Assembly (NCBI GenBank): GCA_964483805.1
Contig: CAZADH010000218.1
Location: 1-10,790, forward strand
Direction of reading: 5' to 3'
Length of the DNA: 10,790 nt
Source of the DNA: CAZADH01 sp964483805
GTDB taxonomy: Bacteria > Muiribacteriota > Ozemobacteria > Ozemobacterales > Ozemobacteraceae
Shown here: positions 6,162 to 10,790 of the stretch, piece after piece
Position numbering within the stretch: position 1 is the first letter of the stretch
Layout: each line of letters starts with the position of its first letter
Made by a program: the position numbers and the translations under genes
The notes under the pieces: generated by a model
The model's input: the letters and a program-made list of their open reading frames with translations, nothing else
Told to the model about the DNA's origin: nothing
Database searches by the model: none

Positions 6162-7208
6162 GTGAGTCCCGATTCGTCGTCCCACGCTCTGCCGTGGCAC
6201 CAACGCGCCCGTCTTCGCCTCGATCGCGCCTGCCTGCTCGATCACCTGCGCGCCGCCGGCACCGAAGGAGGGCTCGTCGATGCCCGCCACCGGCTGGTGC
6301 GTCTGCTTCTCCCCGACCTCGTCGACGACCTGCTGCGACTTGGCACCGCGGGGTTTCTCGTCGATGGACAGGGCGATTACCCCAGATTGCCGGCACGGGC
6401 AGGCACACTCGTCATCGGGCCGCACTGCACCACCGATCAGGCTCTGGCGGCGGCGAACCGTGGCGCCCTCCCGGTGCTCGGCCACCAGGCTGAGGTCTAT
6501 CTGCTCTCGGCCCTGGCCCAACAACGCCAACAACCGCTGCCGCTGCTCGTCCGCGTGAAAAACCCGGCGGAACCCGCGGCCGATCCCGGGCCGACGAGTC
6601 TCGCGGCCATTCTGGCCGCCATCACCAACGCCCCCCGGGTGCGGGTTGGCGGGTTCTTCCTCGACTATCCGCTGACCTCGGTTGCCCGGGCCCCACGCCT
6701 GGCGGCCGCGGTGGCGCGCCACCCCGCGCCGCTGCCGACCCACGAACCGGTGCGCTGCGTCCAGACACGCCAGGCCGCGAATCCGCCCGGGTATCGGCCG
6801 CTGCCGCTCGTTGCGCCGCTGGCCACGTTGATGGACGGCGTCGATCCCCGCGCCGATCGCCAACCCCTGGTGAACCCGCTCACACTCGAGGCCTGGGCCA
6901 CGCCGTTCGCCGCCATTGGCCGCGATCTGGAAGTCACCCTCGAACTCGGGCGCCGGTGCGGCCTGCCCGATCTCGCCGAGCGCCCCGTCCTCGTCGGCGG
7001 CGTTCGTGGCCACATCGTCGAAACCGGCCCGGAACTCACGCGGGTGCGCCTCGATGGCCGTCCGACCATGCCCTCACCGTGGCCCACCACCCTGATCGGG
7101 GCCCAGGGATTCGAGGCGATTGCGCCGACCGACTGGCACCTGTCTCACGCCGAGTTCGCCCTTGCACTCGAACGCCTGGCCGCCCATATTCCCTGCACTC
7201 TGACCTGA
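6162..7208 (+). CDS. Diverged alanine-racemase-fold protein, probably lacking PLP chemistry
   Basis: From the GTG at 6162, 10 bases after the acyltransferase stop, the protein is 348 residues, the usual length for alanine racemases. An in-frame ATG at 6126 overlapping plsC is an alternative; neither start has a clear ribosome binding site. By eye the order of parts follows the family: RARLRLDRACLLDHL at the start, TLVIGPHC and barrel strands to about 200, VGGFFLDYPLTS where THFA-like motifs occur, and a C-terminal beta domain. That domain ends VLVGGVRGHIVETG, TTLIGAQGFEAIAPTD and EFALALERLAAHIPC. The hallmark KADAYG lysine segment appears as LVDARHR near residue 40, and the GYADG tyrosine segment as ELGRRCG near 262. 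The whole protein has one lysine (Lys133). It therefore looks like a pseudoenzyme or repurposed fold. Family assignment is by pattern and needs profile or structure confirmation; existence as a gene is well supported by length and codon use. Confidence 0.65.
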   Translation: MSPDSSSHALPWHQRARLRLDRACLLDHLRAAGTEGGLVDARHRLVRLLLPDLVDDLLRLGTAGFLVDGQGDYPRLPARAGTLVIGPHCTTDQALAAANRGALPVLGHQAEVYLLSALAQQRQQPLPLLVRVKNPAEPAADPGPTSLAAILAAITNAPRVRVGGFFLDYPLTSVARAPRLAAAVARHPAPLPTHEPVRCVQTRQAANPPGYRPLPLVAPLATLMDGVDPRADRQPLVNPLTLEAWATPFAAIGRDLEVTLELGRRCGLPDLAERPVLVGGVRGHIVETGPELTRVRLDGRPTMPSPWPTTLIGAQGFEAIAPTDWHLSHAEFALALERLAAHIPCTLT

Positions 7209-7289
7209 CCGCCCGCGCACGATGCGCGTAGTGCCCCGTTGCCCCACGGATGGGGGCGCGAAACGCCAGTTTCGCGCAGTGCAACGGGG
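7209..7289 (+). repeat. Structured repeat, copy C1
   Basis: Begins directly after the stop codon of the racemase-like gene. Lead hairpin CGCGCA-CGA-TGCGCG (7214-7228), then TAGTG. The outer stem CCCCGTTGC (7234-7242) / GCAACGGGG (7281-7289) is perfect over 9 bp. Inside lie CCCCA-CGGA-TGGGG (7242-7255) and GCGCGAAAC-GCCA-GTTTCGCGC (7256-7277), then AGT. Its first 25 bases are identical to those of the next unit. Confidence 0.9.
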
Positions 7290-7368
7290 CCGCCCGCGCA
7301 CGATGCGCGTAGTGGGCGTTTGCCGCCACGGAGGGCGGCCCGAAACGAAGTTTCGGGCAGTGCAAACG
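7290..7368 (+). repeat. Structured repeat, copy C2 (tandem with C1)
   Basis: Follows C1 without a gap and ends 5 bases before the stop codon of the convergent cyclase gene. Lead hairpin CGCGCA-CGA-TGCGCG (7295-7309). Outer stem CGTTTGC (7317-7323) / GCAAACG (7362-7368). Inside lie CCGCC/GGCGG (7323-7338) and GCCCGAAAC-GAA-GTTTCGGGC (7338-7358), then AGT. Its outer stem and third hairpin differ from C1 on both arms, so pairing is kept. Confidence 0.9.
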
Positions 7369-7373
7369 ACCCG

Positions 7374-9485
7374 TCAGAAGATGGGCATGCCGCACTTGCC
7401 GCAGAACTTCGTCTGCGCGTCGTTCTCGGTGCCACAGTTGCTGCATTCGACGACCTTCGGTTTGTCGTCGACGACGACGTTCTGCTTCGTGAGATCGACA
7501 CCCAGATCGGCGGTTGCCGATGAGGTCTTGCTCGCCCGCGACGGTGCCGCTGCCGCGGTCGGGGCCGCGGTCAACGATTGCGACCCGATCTCCTTCGCCT
7601 GGGCCATGAGGGCGCCGAAATCGACGCCGTCTTTGACGCTCTTGACGTCGAAGATCTCGATCTGCATCGACTTGCCCTTGACCATGATGGGTTCGAGCGC
7701 CTCGACGACGAAGTAGTCTTTGACCAGTTCGTAGGTCGATCGCGACAACAGCACCTGCCCGGGCTTGGCGTTGGCCATGATACGCGCCGCCAGGTTGACG
7801 TTGTCGCCGATGACCGTATAGGAAAGCTGTTTTTCGGATCCCAGGTAGCCGGCCGTAACTTCGCCGGTGTTGATGCCGATACCGATATTGATCAACGGTT
7901 TGCCTTCCTTGCGCCACTGCTCCTGCAGCTCTTTGACCGCCAACTGGTGGCGGACCCCGCACAGCGTGGCCCGCAGGGCGTCGTCCGGGCGCGCCACCGG
8001 GGCCCCGAACAGGGCCATCAGCTCGTCGCCGACGTATTTGTCGAGCGTGCCCTCCAGTTCCATGAGGATGTCGGTCATGCGGGTGAAATACACGTTCAGT
8101 TGCGCAACGAGGGTCTCGGGATCCATGCCTTCCGACATCTTGGTAAAACCGCGAATGTCAGAGAAATAGCAGGTTACGATGCCCTTCGAGCCGCCGAGGC
8201 GCAACCCCGACGGATCCGACATGATCATCTTCGCGACCGACGGCGACACGATACGCGACAGGCTCGACGACAACTGGGCGTTCTTCTGCAATTGCTCTTC
8301 CGAGAGCTTCTTGGTGCTGGCCAGATCGTCAACGGTGGCTGCGAGGAGGTGGGCATTCTTCATGACCAGTCCCGCCACTTCGCAGGTGGTGGCCACCAGG
8401 GTCAGGTCGTCCCGCGTGTAATCGGGGTTCTTCATCTTCTCGATGTTCACGACCCCGAACAGTTTCTTGTCGATGAGAATCGGCGCACAGATGATCGTCT
8501 TGATCGCCCCCTGGCCCACCAGGGTCTTCAACTGCGGATCGGTGCTGCACTCTTTCGCGCCCAACGCCCCACCCTCGACACCCTTCACCGACCCGCCACC
8601 GCGCACCATGAAGCCGATCATCGACCCTTCTTCATGCGGGATGACCAGTTCGCGGTACTCCTTGGCAGGCATGCCCTCGGCGCGGACCACCTTCAGTTGC
8701 TTCTTCTCTTCGTCATTGAGCAACAACTGGACGCGGTCGCCATCGAGGCCCTTGGCGATCAACTCGACGATCGTGCTGAAGATCTCGTCGCGGTCGAGAC
8801 TGTGCGCGAGGTTCTTCACGCGGATCAGCGTCGTCGACAGCTTGATCGACCGGCGCTGGAACTCGTCTTTGAGTTCGCGCATCTCGCGTTCCATGCGCTG
8901 TTCGGGGGTCTCGTTCGGGTCGACCTTCGAGACCACCTCGGCCTCTTTCTTCTTCTTCAGCGTCCGCTCACCCTTGGCCGCCAACGCGCCGTCGACCGCA
9001 TCGCCGGGCGCCCCCGTCTTCGCCACCTGCTCCGCCCGATACCGCGCCGCCGCATGTGGATCGACACGGCCGGTCAGATTCTTGTCGACGCCCTTCATCT
9101 TCTTGGTCGTCTCGAGCTTCGAAAACAGGTAGATCGACAGGCCGCACACGATGACCACCGAAAAGAAGTAGTAGTCTTGATACAGCTCGAATGGCCACTT
9201 TTCGGGCTTGAAAATGAAGACACCGGTGACCAGGATCAGCCCGGGACCCAGCAAGAAGACGAGCGCCAGCACGCCGAGTTGCTCGCCCAACAAGCCGATG
9301 AACCCGACGAACAGCAACACGTAGAAATAGGCAAAGAACTGTGTCGCCTGGGCCGGCACGGTCTTGGGCAGCTTGTTGGTGAACACGAGAAAAGCCGCAT
9401 AGGCAACGCCCAGCCCCGCCAGGAGCCCGACGAGGTCGCCGACGCGTTGTAAAACCTTGCCGCCTTTGTTTTCTTCGTCACTCAT
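7374..9485 (-). CDS. Membrane-anchored class III adenylate cyclase with GAF domain and C-terminal zinc ribbon
   Basis: A 703-residue protein. Three or four membrane segments lie at about 18-36, 50-67, 70-92 and 105-121. A charged linker (125-215) is followed by a GAF sensor domain (about 225-380, ending ICAPILIDKKLFGVVNIEK), a short coiled signalling helix (~385-415) and the class III cyclase domain (~433-615). The catalytic set looks complete: Asp443 in FSDIRGFT, Lys483 and Asp487 in DKYVGDELMALFG, Thr557 in SYTVIGD, Asn564 and Arg568 in NVNLAAR. The Lys/Thr pair predicts ATP as substrate, giving cAMP. After an Ala/Ser/Thr-rich linker the protein ends in a zinc ribbon (Cys681, 684, 695, 698). 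Membrane and GAF domains imply that a signal sensed at the membrane or a small ligand controls activity. The ATG at 9483-9485 lacks a clear Shine-Dalgarno sequence. The stop abuts the C1-C2 repeats and faces the racemase-like gene. Confidence 0.93.
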   Translation of the reverse strand: MSDEENKGGKVLQRVGDLVGLLAGLGVAYAAFLVFTNKLPKTVPAQATQFFAYFYVLLFVGFIGLLGEQLGVLALVFLLGPGLILVTGVFIFKPEKWPFELYQDYYFFSVVIVCGLSIYLFSKLETTKKMKGVDKNLTGRVDPHAAARYRAEQVAKTGAPGDAVDGALAAKGERTLKKKKEAEVVSKVDPNETPEQRMEREMRELKDEFQRRSIKLSTTLIRVKNLAHSLDRDEIFSTIVELIAKGLDGDRVQLLLNDEEKKQLKVVRAEGMPAKEYRELVIPHEEGSMIGFMVRGGGSVKGVEGGALGAKECSTDPQLKTLVGQGAIKTIICAPILIDKKLFGVVNIEKMKNPDYTRDDLTLVATTCEVAGLVMKNAHLLAATVDDLASTKKLSEEQLQKNAQLSSSLSRIVSPSVAKMIMSDPSGLRLGGSKGIVTCYFSDIRGFTKMSEGMDPETLVAQLNVYFTRMTDILMELEGTLDKYVGDELMALFGAPVARPDDALRATLCGVRHQLAVKELQEQWRKEGKPLINIGIGINTGEVTAGYLGSEKQLSYTVIGDNVNLAARIMANAKPGQVLLSRSTYELVKDYFVVEALEPIMVKGKSMQIEIFDVKSVKDGVDFGALMAQAKEIGSQSLTAAPTAAAAPSRASKTSSATADLGVDLTKQNVVVDDKPKVVECSNCGTENDAQTKFCGKCGMPIF

Positions 9486-9497
9486 GACAATATACCG

Positions 9498-9511
9498 CGC
9501 GCACCTGCGCG
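9498..9511 (-). promoter_or_regulatory. GC hairpin in the leader just before the cyclase start
   Basis: CGCGC-AGGT-GCGCG on the minus strand (part of CGCGCA/TGCGCG) lies 12 bases upstream of the cyclase ATG, between AT-rich stretches. The loop holds the only Shine-Dalgarno-like bases (AGGT) nearby. The stem resembles the lead hairpin of the repeat units at 7214-7228. It could affect translation initiation; this is inference. Confidence 0.3.
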
Positions 9512-9530
9512 AAAATATACATACATCGTC

Positions 9531-9536
9531 ATTATA
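9531..9536 (-). promoter_or_regulatory. Candidate -10 box (TATAAT) for the cyclase gene
   Basis: A perfect TATAAT on the minus strand lies in the 59-base gap between the TPR gene stop and the cyclase start, within an unusually AT-rich patch for this GC-rich DNA. No good -35 is found 16-18 bases upstream. An alternative pairing is TTGCTG followed after 18 bases by TATATT. A separate promoter for the cyclase is likely, its exact form uncertain. Confidence 0.35.
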
Positions 9537-9544
9537 ACAGCAAC

Positions 9545-10790
9545 TCAGCCCTGTTTGGGACCGGCACTGGTCACGATCGCATTCATGAGCAACCGGGCGA
9601 GGTCGCTATCGACGACCATGTGCCCCAACAGCTCTTCGGCCTGGGCGCGTTGCCCGCTGGCCACCAGCGCCATGCCATGCCAGTACCAGGCGGCGTTCAA
9701 CGAGGGGAAGATCTTGGCGGCAGCATCGGCTTCGCGGATCGCCGTGGCGAAGTTCTTCTGATGATAGGCAGCGATGGCCGCCGCGGTACCGACGATGGCG
9801 CGCGTGCGATCGCCGGCGCGCAAGGCCGCCAATTGCCGACGCCACTCAGCAACGCGATCGGGCTTGCCTTTCTCACCGTCGAGGTCGACCAACGCCAGCA
9901 GGATGTTGGCCATCGTCGGCGCGTGTCGTGCCAGCTTCAATGCCTGTCCATACTCTGTATGTGCCTGCACTGCTTCACCGACCCGCCGATGGTGATTGGC
10001 CAGCAACCACAACGATTCGGCCGCCTGTTCCGACGAAAAACCACGGGCAATCCCGGTCGGCACACCCTGCAGAATGGTGAACGCCGCAGCGTGATCGCCC
10101 ATGAAGTCTTTGATCCGGGCCTCGAGCAACAACCCCGCAAAATGTGGTGCCCCATCGACAAATCGCACCTGGTAGGCGGCAAGCTCGCGCTGAGCCTCGA
10201 TCAGATCATCCTGCTCGAGACGCACGCGCACCACGGTTTCCCATACCGACGGGAAGTGCTCGCGCGGCAGATTGGCGGCCATCACCTTGCGAGCCAGCAT
10301 CAGCGCTTCACTGAAGCGCTCCTGCGTCAGTGCCGTGAGCGCCTGGTCCTCGAGGATCTTCGCCTCGCCAAACCCGAGGGTTCCAGGACTGTCGCCCTTC
10401 GGTTGCGTTGTCGCCACCACCGTCTTGGCACCAGCGAGATAGAGAATGTAGGTCGCCAACGGCATCGACAACGCCGCCGCACCCATCGCCAGCACCACCG
10501 GGACGAGCACCAGCAACTGCATCAACAGAGTGGCCTTCGACTGGAAGATCAGGACCGCCAGAACAAAATGGCACAGGAAGAACCACGTCGCATACAACTC
10601 GCGCCGCCGCGGTCGCAAGGCCGGATCGAGGACCCGGCCGAACAACGGAAAAATCGCATACAGCGAGAGCGTCAGCAGGTTCAGGCTGATCAAGGCGTTG
10701 GGGTAGATCCAGGTCGTGCCGTAGGCATCGAACTCTGGTACGAGGAGACTGACACGCCAACCCGCTCCCCCAACCAGCTCGATCACCCCC
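9545..10790 (-). CDS. Membrane protein with TPR-like repeats, function unknown (5' end cut by the window edge)
   Basis: The minus-strand frame is open from the right edge to the stop at 9545-9547 (about 415 codons). A GTG at 10784-10786 is the first possible start codon but has no properly spaced ribosome binding site, so the true start is probably outside. Hydrophobic segments lie at about residues 27-50, 64-81 and 86-118, counted from that GTG. They are followed by a cytoplasmic or periplasmic helical region (about 140-400) of alanine-rich helix pairs typical of tetratricopeptide repeats, for example EDQALTALTQERFSEALMLA, LLANHHRRVGEAVQAHTEYGQALKLA and GMALVASGQRAQAEELL. TPR regions hold protein partners; no catalytic motif is seen. 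The ends of the helices resemble rhomboid/TPR membrane proteins, but no rhomboid catalytic residues are visible in this part. It lies 59 bases upstream of the cyclase in the same direction and could share its transcript. Confidence 0.82.
   Translation of the reverse strand, partial: GVIELVGGAGWRVSLLVPEFDAYGTTWIYPNALISLNLLTLSLYAIFPLFGRVLDPALRPRRRELYATWFFLCHFVLAVLIFQSKATLLMQLLVLVPVVLAMGAAALSMPLATYILYLAGAKTVVATTQPKGDSPGTLGFGEAKILEDQALTALTQERFSEALMLARKVMAANLPREHFPSVWETVVRVRLEQDDLIEAQRELAAYQVRFVDGAPHFAGLLLEARIKDFMGDHAAAFTILQGVPTGIARGFSSEQAAESLWLLANHHRRVGEAVQAHTEYGQALKLARHAPTMANILLALVDLDGEKGKPDRVAEWRRQLAALRAGDRTRAIVGTAAAIAAYHQKNFATAIREADAAAKIFPSLNAAWYWHGMALVASGQRAQAEELLGHMVVDSDLARLLMNAIVTSAGPKQG

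Noticed and set aside
5282..7013. Minus-strand frames opposite plsC and the racemase-like gene (5282-6082 and 5934-7013)
   Set aside because: No domains. The plus strand carries the intact HX4D and FPEGTR motifs and the racemase-fold pattern, so these are antisense shadows.
7234..7289. tRNA or tmRNA gene
   Set aside because: The fold has an outer stem with two inner hairpins but lacks the T-loop sequence, anticodon arm geometry and CCA-adjacent acceptor features.
7209..7368. CRISPR array
   Set aside because: Repeat units abut with no unique spacers, units differ in sequence, and each is internally palindromic throughout. There are no cas genes.
7578..9452. Plus-strand frame of about 620 codons opposite the cyclase
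   Set aside because: It mirrors the cyclase reading frame, and the product is an Asp/His/Arg/Leu-rich shadow. The cyclase has a full catalytic motif set.
1..10790. Insertion sequence or prophage
   Set aside because: No transposase, integrase, phage structural genes or target-site duplications were found. Composition looks uniform.

Overview
The window is GC-rich, densely coding bacterial DNA with third codon positions dominated by G and C. It holds eight protein genes, six on the minus strand and two on the plus strand. There are no rRNA or tRNA genes, no transposase and no CRISPR array, and no gene-free stretch exceeds 300 bases. The longest gap is about 246 bases, at 4287-4532. The lineage cannot be fixed from sequence alone. 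A VIT/von Willebrand A protein carrying a pseudopilin-like module (FRQARESARGKACAANMRVI, then a YNMD motif) recalls deep-branching, poorly cultured phyla such as Riflebacteria/Ozemobacterota, or Planctomycetota/Lentisphaerota. This is a tentative inference.

Left part (1-4286, all minus). Reading in the direction of transcription: a secreted, membrane-anchored VIT-VWA-pseudopilin-like protein (4286 to 1809), a strong hairpin terminator (1708-1733), a four-helix membrane protein with a long coiled-coil tail (1642 to 710), and a zinc-ribbon protein (from 636) that runs off the left edge. Middle (4287-7208): a DEDDh-type (DnaQ-like) exonuclease on minus is divergent from a plus-strand pair. That pair is a PlsC-type acyltransferase followed 10 bases later by a diverged alanine-racemase-fold protein that appears to have lost its PLP lysine and catalytic residues. 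Right part (7374-10790, minus): a membrane/TPR protein entering from the right edge, then a membrane-anchored GAF plus class III adenylate cyclase with a C-terminal zinc ribbon.

The most unusual element is not a gene. At three gene ends (1-83, 4451-4523, 7209-7368) there are four copies of a structured repeat of about 75-80 bases. Each folds into a lead hairpin followed by an outer stem enclosing two hairpins (a three-way junction). Stem sequences differ between copies but remain complementary, so the structure rather than the sequence appears conserved. One copy pair fills the whole gap between two convergent stop codons. Another is read through by the zinc-ribbon ORF.

Functionally the genes look like a mix of envelope and signalling functions (cyclic nucleotide synthesis, phospholipid acylation, a surface VWA protein, TPR and coiled-coil membrane proteins) rather than one pathway. 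I see no convincing single undescribed operon. The repeat family and the racemase-like pseudoenzyme are the best candidates for novelty.
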